A stretch of 41,919 bases of DNA from Thiocapsa sp. UBA6158 (GTDB lineage: Bacteria; Pseudomonadota; Gammaproteobacteria; Chromatiales; Chromatiaceae): positions 1-41,919 of the forward strand of contig NZ_DIUM01000118.1 of the NCBI RefSeq assembly GCF_002423035.1, read 5' to 3'. Below the pieces are notes generated by a model. The model was not told the origin of the DNA and ran no database searches. It saw nothing but the letters and a program-made list of their open reading frames with translations. The number at the start of each line of letters is the position of its first letter. Position 1 is the stretch's first letter. Below are positions 33,837 to 41,919 of the stretch, piece after piece. The translations under genes and the position numbers were made by a program.

Positions 33837-33986
33837 TTAGGTTGGCGTGTCTGCGGCGACCGGGTTGCGCCCGCGCTGTTTGGCCAGGTCGAGGGCGGTG
33901 TCGGCGCGTTTCAACAGGCTTAGCTCGGAGTCCCCGCGCTGGAATGTGGTGACCCCGGGGGGCATGTCCGACAGGCTGCCGGGAGG
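33837..33986 (-). pseudogene. GGDEF-domain C-terminal fragment
   Basis: The last ~50 codons of a diguanylate cyclase remain: PPGVTTFQRGDSELSLLKRA, then DTALDLAKQRGRNPVA and a stop. This is the end of a GGDEF domain (the usual ADxALYxAKxxGRN motif, here with Asp for Tyr). The GGDEF signature itself and all upstream domains are missing, so it is a dead fragment. Confidence 0.65.
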
Positions 33987-34249
33987 GGGAGTCGCGACCT
34001 GCCTGCGCGGATGAGCCGCTGAGCCAGCATGCCAAGCGACTCGTCTCATGAAAACCGACCCTTTGGTACGGCCGTTGTCCGGCGCTGGAGGCCATGAGAT
34101 AAAAGAGTCCCGCCCTTGCGTGCGCGAGCCGAGGGGCAAAGCGTCAAAGGTGGCGTTGGCCGCTTTGAGAGCAACGTCTCCGTCCGCTTGCACCATTCGA
34201 CCGTCTCGGGCAGCGTCGGGACTTTCCCTGCAGCACGATGGTTAACCCC

Positions 34250-34636
34250 ATGACCACGCTCTTCTCGATCATCGAATCCCCGAACCATCCTCGATTCGAC
34301 GCGCTCTATCAGCGCATCGGCATCACGCAGATCAAGCTCGCCTCGCAACGCAAGGCGCTGCAGGCACTCAAGTCGATCTCGCCGGACTGGATCGTGGCGG
34401 AGTTCTTCTACGGCTTCGGCAACAACTACGCCGGAGCCAATGTCAGCAACCTGGACGTCCTTCTCGCGGCCCTGCGCAAACAGGCACCGACGGCACGAAC
34501 CATCGTGCTGGTCGGTAAAGAACAGGCGCAATATGTCCCGCGACTGGCCGAGCGCTTCCGGATCCATGCCGTGCTGACCATGCCGGTCACCGAGGCCGAT
34601 CTCGAAGCGATCCTGCGGGGCACGCAAGCGCCCTAG
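34250..34636 (+). CDS. Conserved hypothetical protein, receiver-like fold
   Basis: A 128-aa protein (MTTLFSIIESPNHPRFDALY...). The alternation FSIIES, ALKSISPDWIVAEFFYG, ARTIVLVGKEQA, RIHAVLTMPVTEADLEAILRG resembles a CheY-like alpha/beta order. The phospho-acceptor Asp is not in its expected place: DWIVAEF carries the only candidate. Similar proteins appear as conserved hypotheticals in related gammaproteobacteria (from memory). ATG 34238 is an alternative start. The ribosome binding site is poor for both. It stands alone between broken genes. Confidence 0.75.
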   Translation: MTTLFSIIESPNHPRFDALYQRIGITQIKLASQRKALQALKSISPDWIVAEFFYGFGNNYAGANVSNLDVLLAALRKQAPTARTIVLVGKEQAQYVPRLAERFRIHAVLTMPVTEADLEAILRGTQAP

Positions 34637-34730
34637 CCGCGCTCGGGCAACCGACTCGCGGTCCTTGCGAGGAATAGCCGCCTCGCGATCAGACCGCCCC
34701 GCGTCGCACTCCCGAACCGACCCGGCCGGC

Positions 34731-35342
34731 TCAGGTCACCGCCGGGCATTGGTGCAGGTAAGAAGCATCCGTCAGCTGGCGCAGGACGAACTCGGCCACG
34801 TCTGCCCGGCTGACGAGACCGGCCATCAGGGATGGATCGGTGCCGCTGCGATAGTCGCCGGTGCGCGGTCCGTCGCCGAGCCCGCCGGGACGCACGATGG
34901 TCCAGTCCAGTCCGCTCGCCCGAATGAGACGCTCCTGTTCCGTCTTGGCCGCGATGATGGGTTGCAACACAGTGTCCATGGCCTGCTGAAAATCCGCGCC
35001 GACCTGCTCGCGACTGTCGCCGACCCCGAGCGAGGTCACGGCGATGAGCCGGCGCACGCCGTTGGCCTGCATGGCCTCGAGGACGCGTTGCGTGCCCTGT
35101 GCCTCGACCGGTTCGACGCCGACCCCGGAGCCCAGCACGCAGATCACGGCATCCGATCCCTGAACACAACGGCTGGTCGCCTCCTGATCGAGCACATCGC
35201 CGTGGATGAGCGTCACCCCGCTGTGCGCCTCGATCTTGGCGGGGTCGCGCACCAGTAATGTCACATTGTGACCCGCCGCGACGGCCTGCTCCAGAACCTG
35301 CCGGCCGGTCCCGCCGGTGGCGCCAAAAAGTGCGATCTGCAT
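34731..35342 (-). CDS. NmrA-like/SDR NAD(P)H-binding reductase
   Basis: A 203-aa Rossmann-fold protein of the atypical SDR (NmrA/BVR-B-like) type. The cofactor loop MQIALFGATGGTGRQVLEQA is followed by VTLLVRDPAKI, GDVLDQEATSRCVQGSDAVICVLG, then RLIAVTSLGVG and SGLDWTIVRPGGL. Such proteins reduce flavins or biliverdin or act as redox sensors; the substrate is unknown. The ATG at 35342 has GAGGA upstream; the longer frame from 35462 has no conserved residues. It stands alone. Confidence 0.85.
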   Translation of the reverse strand: MQIALFGATGGTGRQVLEQAVAAGHNVTLLVRDPAKIEAHSGVTLIHGDVLDQEATSRCVQGSDAVICVLGSGVGVEPVEAQGTQRVLEAMQANGVRRLIAVTSLGVGDSREQVGADFQQAMDTVLQPIIAAKTEQERLIRASGLDWTIVRPGGLGDGPRTGDYRSGTDPSLMAGLVSRADVAEFVLRQLTDASYLHQCPAVT

Positions 35343-35513
35343 ACGCGGATGTCCTCGAGGAAGGTGGTTGATCGAGACGGTCACCGGACCCGGCGACCCG
35401 GCGACCCGGCGAATGATACCGCGCCGGTTCGGTAACTCCCGCAACGGTCGCGCTTGTGCCAATCGACGCTGATCACTTCGCCGGATCGTTGGCGGCGGTG
35501 ATCACGCGGCCGG

Positions 35514-36140
35514 TCAGGCCGTCGTCGTCTTCGTCTCGTCCGAGTCGTCACCGGGACACCTCATCCGCCGCGCCAGAAACTCGATCAAGGCCTGCACCCG
35601 GTGGGGCATGTAGCGATTGCTCGGCAGCAGGGCGTAAACGCCCAAATCCGGTGGCGTGAAGTCTTCGAGCAAGGTGACCATGCGGTGGTCCCGCAGATAA
35701 TCCTCCGCGACGAAGTCCGGCACGCTGGTGATGCCAAGATCCTGCGCCGCCGCCGCCGCCAGGGCCTCGCCGTTGTTGGCCTGGAGCTTGAACGGCAGAT
35801 AGAAGGTTTCCACCTCGCCGTCGATCCGGAAGGCCCAGGGCTGCACGACGCCCCGGTGGGTGTAGCCGAGCAGGGCATGGCCGGCGAGTTCGGCGGGATG
35901 CCGGGGCTGACCGTGGCGGGCCAGATAGGCCGGGGTGGCGATGACCTGGAGCCGCGAAGTCCCCAGCTTGTGCGCGATGTCGCCCGGCTCCAGGCGGGCG
36001 GTGATGCGCACCATCAGGTCCTTGCCTTCCTCCACCAGGTTCTGGGGGCTGTCGGTGAAATCCGTCGCCAAGGTGATGGCCGGATAGATTCGGGAAAACT
36101 CCAGCAGCAACGGCACCAGCTTCTTCAGCCCAAAGCTCAG
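35514..36140 (-). pseudogene. LysR-family regulator lacking its DNA-binding domain
   Basis: The frame gives a LysR substrate-binding domain: LSFGLKKLVPLLLEFSRIYP, DFTDSPQNLVEEGKDLMVRI, LGTSRLQVIATPAYLARHG, HRVQALIEFLARRM. It begins at about residue 90 of a normal LysR protein, and the helix-turn-helix and linker are absent. At about 36140 the sequence changes to a plus-strand YceI-like fragment, so the 5' end was removed by rearrangement. An ATG at 36116 is open but would give a non-functional regulator. Confidence 0.75.
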
Positions 36141-36143
36141 GGG

Positions 36144-36331
36144 CCGGGGTCTTTGCGGGCAGCTTCATCCTGCGCCGGGGTGACTTCGCGATCGGCGAAG
36201 GCCCTGGTTCGCCTTCGACATCGTCGCCGACGACGTCGAGGTCAACTTTCAACTCGCCGTCACGCCCGACGACCAAACCCTTCCCATCACCCAACCACAA
36301 CCACAACCTCAACCGCAATCTGAGACGACAC
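36144..36331 (+). pseudogene. YceI-like C-terminal fragment, frameshifted
   Basis: The plus strand reads AGVFAGSFILRRGDFAIGEG, then after a one-base shift near 36205 it reads WFAFDIVADDVEVNFQLAVT. Together these give the end of a YceI-type lipocalin-like protein. A Pro/Gln-rich tail follows. There is no start codon and the N-terminal two thirds are missing. It abuts the LysR fragment on the other strand. Confidence 0.5.
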
Positions 36332-36573
36332 ATGAACAGACTGAGCCAACATTCCGCCGCCGCCATCCTCGTCGCCGCCTAGGCCACCGCCCTGGCCGCT
36401 CCTGAGACTTACCAGGTGGCCGGTTCCCACACCTTCCCGAGCTTCTCCTACAGCCACTTCGGCCTCTCCACCCAGGTCAGCCGCTTCAACACGACCACGG
36501 GCACGCTGATGCTGGACCGGGAGGCCAAGAACGGGGCCGTGGACGTCGTCATCGACACCCGCTCGGTCGAGAG
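36332..36573 (+). pseudogene. YceI-family protein, N-terminal part with internal stop
   Basis: ATG 36332 opens a signal peptide (MNRLSQHSAAAILVAA) that is cut by TAG at 36380-36382. The same frame continues ATALAAPETYQVAGSHTFPS, FSYSHFGLSTQVSRFNTTTG, TLMLDREAKNG and AVDVVIDTRSVE, a good YceI start. At about 36573 the YceI sequence stops abruptly and pirin-type sequence begins. The gene is therefore doubly broken, by nonsense and by truncation. Confidence 0.7.
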
Positions 36574-36963
36574 TTGGTGCATTTTCTGCAGATTTGGATC
36601 ATCCCGAGCCGCACCGGTGTCGCCCCGCGTTACCGGCGGCAGCGCTTCGAGGAGGCGGACAAGCGCGGCAGGCTGCGCTTGATCATCTCACCCGAGGGTG
36701 AGGAGGGGGCCCTGTCGGTCGATCAGGACTCCCGGGTCGATGCCGGACTGTTCGATGGACCGGAACAGCAGGTTCTGACCCTGCCGGAGAACCGCTTTGC
36801 CGATGTCCATGTGGCGCGCGGCGCGCTGTCGGCCAACGGCCAACGCCTCACTGCGGGGGACGGTGCCCGCCTGCGCAATGTCGAAGCGATCAGCTTCGGA
36901 GAGGGGGAGAACGCCGAGGTGCTGGTCTTCGACCTGCGCCCGGTCGAACTGTCCGGTGACTGA
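36574..36963 (+). pseudogene. Pirin-family C-terminal half
   Basis: The frame VHFLQIWIIPSRTGVAPRYR, then RFEEADKRGRLRLIISPEG, SVDQDSRVDAGLFDGPEQQ and a cupin end VRNVEAISFGEGENAEVLVFDLR-like is the second half of a pirin/quercetinase-type bicupin (YhaK family). The first cupin with the metal ligands (HPHRGFE region) is absent. A TTG codon at 36574 could start translation, but a half-pirin is unlikely to work. The join to YceI sequence lies within GTCGAGAG. Confidence 0.65.
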
Positions 36964-37084
36964 GGGCTGTTCGACCATCCGCGCAGACATGTATTGTTGT
37001 CGGCGAAGACATCGTCTCGGTCTGAACCGGGTCTGCGCAGTAGACTCGGCACCTAACCGTCCACCTCGCCAACGAGAGATCCCG

Positions 37085-37393
37085 ATGCCCATCCTCCTAC
37101 AGATCGACTTCCCCTTCCAGGGCCCCTGGGGCGCCGAGATGAGCGCCACCATGCAGGGTCTCGCCGCATCCATCGCCCAAGAGCCCGGCCTGCTCTGGAA
37201 GATCTGGACCGAGAGCCCCGAGACGGGCGAGGCCGGCGGCATCTACCTCTTCGCCGACCGCCCCAGCGCCGAGACCTATCTGGCGATGCACACCGAGCGA
37301 CTCGTCGGCTTCGGTGTGCCGCACGTCAACGCCAAGCTCTTCGAGGTGAATCGGGAGCTCTCGGCGATCGACCGGGCACCGCTCGGCGCTTGA
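37085..37393 (+). CDS. YdhR-like putative monooxygenase (ABM fold)
   Basis: A 102-aa protein of the YdhR family (dimeric alpha-beta barrel). MPILLQIDFPFQGPWGAEMS starts it, with LLWKIWTESPETGEAGGIYLFADRPSAETYL and ERLVGFGVPHVNAKLFEVNREL as the conserved body. The family is called a putative monooxygenase by fold similarity; the activity is not established. Start ATG 37085 follows GAGAGA. The length is full and the frame intact, in contrast to its neighbours. Confidence 0.85.
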   Translation: MPILLQIDFPFQGPWGAEMSATMQGLAASIAQEPGLLWKIWTESPETGEAGGIYLFADRPSAETYLAMHTERLVGFGVPHVNAKLFEVNRELSAIDRAPLGA

Positions 37394-37479
37394 CCGACAA
37401 GGATCCGGAACGTGAACACCGTCGGACAAGCCTACGGCAAGATCCAAGGGGCGACTCGGCGGATCTCAGGGAGGGTGAC

Positions 37480-38426
37480 ATGATGGTCGAGGCAGAGCGA
37501 ATCGCAGTCATCGGCTCCGGCATGGCCGGACTCGCCTGCGCGCGGCGCCTGACCGAGGCGGGCCACGCGCCGGTGGTGTTCGACAAGGGGCGGGGCATCG
37601 GTGGGCGACTGGCCACGCGGCGCACCCCCGAGGGCTGGCAGTTCGATCATGGCGCCCAATACATCACCACCTCATCCCCCGGCTTCCAGGCCCTGCTCGA
37701 GCAGGCCGAGCGCGCCGGTGCCGCCGCGCGCTGGGCCGACGCGGGTCGGAGCGCCCGCATCTCGTGGGCATGCCGGGCATGCGCGGATTAGCCGCCGAGC
37801 TGGGACGTGGCATCGCGATCCACCAGGGTGTCGAGGTTCTGGCCCTGCGTCAGTCTGATCGGGGCTGGGAGCTGACCCTTGCCGAGGGCACGCGGGTGTT
37901 CGACCGGGTCGTCGTCACCGCGCCCGCGCCACAGATCGCGCGCCTGCTCGGAGCCGAGCATCCGATCACCCGGACGGTCGCCCAGGTTCGGCTCGACCCC
38001 TGCCTGACCCTCATGGCCGCCTTCGATCCCGACACCCCGCGGCCCTTCATCAGCCAGGCCGATCCAGAGGCGCCCTTGGTCTGGATCGCCCAGGACAGCA
38101 GCAAACCCGGACGCGCCGCGCCGCTCTGTTGGGTGGCGCAGGCCAGCCCGGCCTGGAGCACCGCGCATCTGGAGCTTGATCCCGAGGCCATCGTCGCGCA
38201 GATGCTGCCTCTGCTGTGCGCGCGCCTCGGCGCGACGCTGGAGACCGTCCGACATGCCGCCGCGCATCGCTGGCTCTACGCCCGGGTCGCCGTGCCGCTC
38301 GGGCAACCCTTCGTCCGCGACCCCTCCGGCACGCTGTACGCCGGCGGCGACTGGTGCCTCGAGGCGCGGGTCGAGGCCGCTTGGGCCAGCGGCGAAGCCA
38401 TCGCGCAAGACATCATCGCGGGTTGA
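37480..38426 (+). pseudogene. Renalase-like FAD amine oxidase, frameshifted
   Basis: Two frames make one NAD(P)/FAD-dependent oxidoreductase. The first (from ATG 37480, GGGAGG upstream) has the FAD loop IAVIGSGMAGLACARRLTEA, FDKGRGIGGRLATRRTPEG and FDHGAQYITT. It ends at a stop at 37789. The second resumes as VGMPGMRGLAAELGRGIAIH and runs to YAGGDWCLEARVEAAWASGE. The shift lies at about 37750-37770. Relative to relatives, a short stretch before GMPGM also seems missing, so a deletion is more likely than a single-base read error. Confidence 0.75.
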
Positions 38427-38427
38427 C

Positions 38428-38661
38428 CCCCTGCACCACGTCGACCGTATCATCGAAGCCCCCGCCGGCGTCCTCTGGCGCATCCTGACCGACCCCCGCG
38501 AATGGCCGCGCTGGGGGCCGAGCGCGCGCTGTGATGACCCCGGCGGCGCTGATCGGCCCCGGCATGCACGGTCGGATCCAGACCCGGGTCGGCCTTTGGC
38601 TCCCCTTCGAGATCACCCGCTGGGCGCCCTTCTATCGTGATGGGGCGATCCCACCCCGGCA
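38428..38661 (+). pseudogene. SRPBCC (polyketide cyclase-like) fragment, frameshifted
   Basis: One frame reads HHVDRIIEAPAGVLWRILTD, then PREWPRWGPSARC. The next frame continues LIGPGMHGRIQTRVGLWLPF, then EITRWAPFYRD. Together they are the first half of a START/SRPBCC lipid- or ligand-binding protein. There is no start codon in a useful place, a shift at about 38530, and the last half is gone at the border of the HAD gene. Confidence 0.6.
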
Positions 38662-38672
38662 CGCGGAAGGGA

Positions 38673-39521
38673 TCACTCCGCAAGCGACGGCAGCACCCAG
38701 GTCGGGCGTACCGCACTCCCGCCCGCCCCAGTCCCCGGCGCCAGCCCGGTGCCGACCAGCACCGCATCGAGACCCGCACCCAGGGCACCCGCGATGTCGG
38801 TCGCGAGCTGATCGCCGAGCATGACCGGCCGGGATGCACCGAGCCGCCGACAGGCCGCATCGAAGATCGCGCGGCTCGGTTTGCCCAGGCGCGTAAAGCC
38901 GATGCCCCGCTCGGGCCAGCGCTCGCGGATAACCGCTTCCAGCATCGCGGCCAACGCCCCTGCCGTGAGCGCGACCCGCCCGGGGCGCACCGGATACATC
39001 AGATCGGGGTTGCAGAGCAGCAACCGCAGCGGCGCGCCGGCATCGAGGCGGCGCACCAGCAGACTCAGCGCGAGATCCAGGTGATCGGGCCAGCACAGGT
39101 CCTGCTGATCGGCGACGATGAGGGCCTCGGCGTCGACATCCTCCTCGAAGGGCACGACGATGGCGCCCGCCCGCTCGGCATAGCGGCGCGACCCCTCCGG
39201 TCCCAGCACCAGGGCGCGCACCCCGCGGAGATCGCCGGCCACGCCGGGATCGGCCAACAGCGCACCCGAGGTCAGAATGCGCTCGGGCGGGATCGCCAAC
39301 CCCACCGAGGCGAATCCCCGGCTCAGCGTCTCGGGGAGCCGGCTGGCGGCGTTGGTGACCACCAGCCACGGGCAACCGTCGCGCTCCAGGTCAGCGAGCA
39401 GCGCGGCAGCCCCCGGAAGGGCACGTTCCCCATCGAGCAGCACCCCGTAGGCATCGAGCAGGAAGCCATCGTAGCGACGACGCAGCGCCGCCAGGTCGGT
39501 GAGCGGTACATCCGACGTCAT
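38673..39521 (-). CDS. HAD-superfamily IIA hydrolase (NagD-like)
   Basis: A 282-aa phosphatase-type HAD protein. Motif I is degenerate-looking but present (FLLDAYGVLLDGERALPGA). Motif II lies in WLVVTNAASRLPETL. The C2 cap contains ALIVADQQDLCWPDHLDLAL, and LLLCNPDLMYPVRPGRVALT is family-typical. Motifs III/IV are GFTRLGKPSRAIFDAA and VMLGDQLATDIAGALGAGLD. It probably dephosphorylates a sugar or nucleotide phosphate; the substrate is unknown. The ATG at 39521 follows GGAGGATATG. The gene is intact and ends just beyond the SRPBCC remnant. Confidence 0.88.
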   Translation of the reverse strand: MTSDVPLTDLAALRRRYDGFLLDAYGVLLDGERALPGAAALLADLERDGCPWLVVTNAASRLPETLSRGFASVGLAIPPERILTSGALLADPGVAGDLRGVRALVLGPEGSRRYAERAGAIVVPFEEDVDAEALIVADQQDLCWPDHLDLALSLLVRRLDAGAPLRLLLCNPDLMYPVRPGRVALTAGALAAMLEAVIRERWPERGIGFTRLGKPSRAIFDAACRRLGASRPVMLGDQLATDIAGALGAGLDAVLVGTGLAPGTGAGGSAVRPTWVLPSLAE

Positions 39522-39752
39522 CGCATATCCTCCAGATCGAGTCGGTACCGCATCAAGGCATCTTCAGCGCCGGAGCAAGCGCCCGTCGGTCCCTGCGCGG
39601 CATTGATGTAGGTCCGCCCGCGTGCTCCTCACCGTCACTGGCGGCGAGGGGCTCACCTCAGCCGCGCTTCGGCGGCATCCGGCATTGGTGCGGGTAGGGT
39701 AGACCAGTGCGCCCCCGAGGGCGGCTGAGGTGGCCCACGCACCCTCTATAGC
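39522..39752. other. Intergenic region between HAD hydrolase and SDR genes
   Basis: A 231-bp stretch without a supported gene. It would hold the promoter of the HAD gene and the end of the maeB-SDR transcript. I see no clear hairpin with a T tract. Confidence 0.3.
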
Positions 39753-40529
39753 TCACTCCGCATAGATCATGGTCCGGGTCATACCGCCATCGACGACCAG
39801 ATTCTGGCCGGTGATGAAGCCCGCACTCGGGCCGGCGAGGAAGCGAACCGCCGCCACGATATCGGCAGGCTCGCCGACGCGCCCGACGGCATGCTGGGTC
39901 CGGTCGATCGTGCGGTGGTTCGGGGCGCGCCGGTGGGCCGACCTCTGAAGGGGCCCCGTCTCGATCCAGCCGGGGCTGATCGCATTGACGCGGATCAGCG
40001 GCCCGAGACTGATCGCCGCGGCATGGGTGAAGGCGAGCAACCCGCCCTTGGCCGCGGCGTAGGCTTCGCAGTGGGGCTCCGATTGCAGGGCACGGGTCGA
40101 GGCGATGTTGACGATGGCGCCCCGGCGCGCGCGCAGCCCCGGGATGGCCGCGCGGGTGCAGAGAAAGGCCCCGGTCAGGTGACCGTCCAGCCAGCGCCGC
40201 CAACCCGCGAGCGAGAGCGCTTCGAGCGGTCCGCTCACCGGATCGGCAAGCCCGGCGTTGTTCACCAGCAGGTCCAGCCCGGCAGGCTCGCACGCGCGCG
40301 CCTGCCACGCCTGAAGCGCGGCGAAGCCAGCAGCGACCGCCGTCTCCTCACCCACGTCGGTCGTCAGCCCGAGCAATGCGAGACTCGCCGGATCGGCCGT
40401 CAGCTCGGCGAGGGCCTCGGCATCGCGATCGAGCGCCACCACCCGCCAGCCCTCGGCCAGGAAGGTCTGCGTCAGGGCGCGACCGATGCCTTGCGCACCG
40501 CCGGTGATGAGGGCGAGGGGAACAGTCAT
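39753..40529 (-). CDS. SDR-family oxidoreductase
   Basis: A 258-aa classical short-chain dehydrogenase. The cofactor loop is LALITGGAQGIGRALTQTFL. NNAG occurs in LLVNNAGLADPVSGP. The catalytic Ser lies in IVNIASTRALQSEP, and YAAAK supplies Tyr and Lys. The segment IRVNAISPGWIETG and the end SAGFITGQNLVVDGGMTRTM complete the fold. Asp after the second strand (VALDRDAEAL) suggests NAD rather than NADP. The substrate cannot be told. It lies 28 bp downstream of maeB on the same strand and may be co-transcribed with it. Confidence 0.9.
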   Translation of the reverse strand: MTVPLALITGGAQGIGRALTQTFLAEGWRVVALDRDAEALAELTADPASLALLGLTTDVGEETAVAAGFAALQAWQARACEPAGLDLLVNNAGLADPVSGPLEALSLAGWRRWLDGHLTGAFLCTRAAIPGLRARRGAIVNIASTRALQSEPHCEAYAAAKGGLLAFTHAAAISLGPLIRVNAISPGWIETGPLQRSAHRRAPNHRTIDRTQHAVGRVGEPADIVAAVRFLAGPSAGFITGQNLVVDGGMTRTMIYAE

Positions 40530-40557
40530 GATCGAACGGACTCCCGCCGCGTCCCGA

Positions 40558-41919
40558 TCAGGATACCGCTGAATCCCTTGCGGCGGCCGCGCTCGCCACG
40601 GCTAGGGTGGTCATGTTCAGGGTACGGCGCACGGTGGCGGCGGGGGTGAGGATGCAGGCCGTCGCGGCCGCCCCCATCAGGATCGGACCCACGGTCACGC
40701 CACCGCTGGTGGTGGTCTTGAGCACCGTGTAGAGGATGTTGGCGGCATCGAGGTTCGGACAGATCAGCAGGTTCGCCGAGCCGCCGAGGGTGGTTTCGGC
40801 CAGATAACGGCTGCGGATGTCTTCTTCCAGCGCGGCATCGCCGTGCAGTTCGCCGTCGCATTCGATCTCGGGGTGACTGGCCACGAAGAGGTCACGCGCC
40901 AGACGCATCTTTTTGGCCGACGCACGCTTGGATGAGCCGAAGCTCGAGTGCGACAGAAAGGCCACCTTCGGCGGCAGGCCGAAGCGCTGAATCTCCTGCA
41001 CCGCCATCCAGGCAATCTCGGCCAGCTGTTCCGCGCCGGGGTCTTCGTTTACGTAGGTATCGGCAATGAAGAGCGGTCCGCCGCGCTCGGTCATCAGCGC
41101 GTTGAGTGCGGCGTAATTGCTCACGCCGGGCCGCAGGCCGATGATGCTGTGGATGCGCTCGAGATGGGTCTCGTAGCTGCCCGCCAGACCACAGATCATG
41201 GCGTCGGCGTGGCCCAGGGCGACCATCAGCGAGGCGATGATGGTGTTGGAGCGACGCACCGCCGCCTTGGCCACCTCGGGCGTGACGCCGTTGCGGCCCA
41301 TGAGGCGGTGGTAATGGTCCCGGTACTGGTTGAAGCGCGGATCCTGCTCGGGGTTGACGTTCTCCACATCCTCTCCGAGACGCATGCGTAGGCCAGCCTT
41401 CTCGATATGGGCCTGGATCACGGCCGGACGTCCGATCAGGATAGGCCGAGCCAGGCGATCGTCGAGCGCGATCTGGGCGGCACGCAGGGCGCGTTCGTCC
41501 TCGCCGTCGGCGAAGGCCACGCGCTTTCTGGCGTCGGGCAGGGCCCTGGCGGCATTGATGACCGGGCGCATCAGGATGCCTGTTTGGTAAACGAAGAGCG
41601 TCAGGCTCTCCCTGTAGGCCTGCATGTCGGCAATGGGGCGCGTGGCCACACCTGAGTCGGCGGCGGCTTGGGCCACGGCGGGCGCAATGCGCAGGATCAG
41701 GCGCGTGTCGAAGGGCTTGGGGATCAGATAATCAGGACCGAAAACCAGGTCCTGTCCGACATAGGCCGTGGCGACTTCGGCGCTGGTCTCGCTCTTGGCC
41801 AGATCGGCGATCTCACGAACGCAGGCGAGCTTCATCTCCGCCGTGATCTTGGTGGCGCCGCTGTCGAGTGCACCGCGAAAGATATAGGGGAAGCACAGGA
41901 CGTTGTTGACCTGATTGGG
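40558..41919 (-). CDS. maeB: NADP-dependent malic enzyme MaeB, C-terminal part (partial)
   Basis: The gene runs off the right edge of the window, so only the last ~453 codons are seen. It begins in-frame with PNQVNNVLCFPYIFRGALDS, the end of the malic-enzyme NAD-binding domain, and KLACVREIADLA follows. From about RPVINAARALPDARKRVAFADGEDERALRA onward it is a phosphotransacetylase-like domain (GRPAVIQAHIEKAG, ADAMICGLAGSYETHLERI, FLSHSSFGSSK, GGSANLLICPNLDAANILY). This fusion is typical of MaeB. The enzyme decarboxylates malate to pyruvate with NADP; the PTA-like domain is thought to be regulatory. The TRAP system upstream may bring related 2-oxo acids (inference). Confidence 0.93.
   Translation of the reverse strand, partial: PNQVNNVLCFPYIFRGALDSGATKITAEMKLACVREIADLAKSETSAEVATAYVGQDLVFGPDYLIPKPFDTRLILRIAPAVAQAAADSGVATRPIADMQAYRESLTLFVYQTGILMRPVINAARALPDARKRVAFADGEDERALRAAQIALDDRLARPILIGRPAVIQAHIEKAGLRMRLGEDVENVNPEQDPRFNQYRDHYHRLMGRNGVTPEVAKAAVRRSNTIIASLMVALGHADAMICGLAGSYETHLERIHSIIGLRPGVSNYAALNALMTERGGPLFIADTYVNEDPGAEQLAEIAWMAVQEIQRFGLPPKVAFLSHSSFGSSKRASAKKMRLARDLFVASHPEIECDGELHGDAALEEDIRSRYLAETTLGGSANLLICPNLDAANILYTVLKTTTSGGVTVGPILMGAAATACILTPAATVRRTLNMTTLAVASAAAARDSAVS

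Noticed and set aside
34046..34627. Minus-strand ORF opposite the conserved 128-aa gene
   Set aside because: Shadow frame; the plus-strand product has the coherent fold pattern.

Overview
The window is high-GC DNA from a proteobacterium. The gene set (ispG, mazG, ppk, cmoB, maeB, a 2-oxoacid-type TRAP transporter, DUF2076 and YceI-like genes, IS1380 and IS630 debris) fits a gammaproteobacterium of the purple sulfur type (Chromatiaceae-like). That placement is inferred from protein family resemblance only, because no marker gene such as rRNA is present.

Layout. 1-5139: chromosomal backbone on the minus strand: a 59-codon small ORF, a secreted GlcG/HbpS-like protein, ispG, a DUF4743-Nudix protein, mazG and a small membrane protein. 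It is interspersed with 81-90 bp elements that end in CCGCGTC/GACGCGG inverted repeats. 5140-14146: a tRNA-Arg(ACG) gene followed by an 8.9 kb element bounded by exact 48-bp copies of the tRNA 3' half. Every gene in the element lies on the minus strand: tyrosine integrase, a 185-aa unknown protein, an AlpA-like regulator, two small proteins, a 749-aa zinc-ribbon/primase-like/RepA-like ATPase, a 201-bp noncoding block with 11 copies of CGGGACA (candidate origin), two small proteins, a coiled-coil protein, a winged-helix protein and a small terminase subunit. There are no capsid, portal, large terminase, tail or lysis genes. This is the gene set of a phage satellite (PICI/P4-like), and it is the most interesting object in the window.

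14147-17361: a scar region with a truncated IS1380 transposase, a DUF5666-like secreted protein, a guanine-deaminase-type enzyme and about 530 bp with no supported gene. 17362-20568 (plus strand): a DUF2076 protein, an LprI-domain membrane protein and a membrane-anchored endonuclease I. Facing them is ppk (20635-22878, minus). 23035-24739 (plus): a 30-aa leader ORF, cmoB and a YpsA/MoCo-carrier-like protein linked by start/stop overlaps. Then, on the minus strand, come a small membrane protein and a CBS-DUF294 nucleotidyltransferase-like protein, followed on the plus strand by tRNA-Val(CAC) with a clear promoter and terminator.

27020-28040 holds gene debris: a frameshifted outer-membrane barrel and an IS630-histidine kinase chimera. 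28157-33742 (minus) carries a PEBP (YbhB/YbcL) protein, a structured palindromic repeat, a YqaA-like membrane protein, a secreted unknown protein and a complete TRAP transporter (DctP, DctQ, DctM). The substrate-binding protein closely resembles the 2-oxoacid binder TakP. 33837-38661 mixes intact genes (a conserved 128-aa protein, an NmrA-like reductase, a YdhR-like protein) with many broken ones: GGDEF, LysR, YceI, pirin, a renalase-like FAD amine oxidase and an SRPBCC protein. 38673-41919 (minus) carries a HAD-IIA hydrolase, an SDR and the phosphotransacetylase-like C-terminal part of a MaeB-type malic enzyme, which runs off the window.

Starts were chosen from ribosome binding sites and ATGA-type overlaps. 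All homology statements are from family recognition by eye; no database search was possible.
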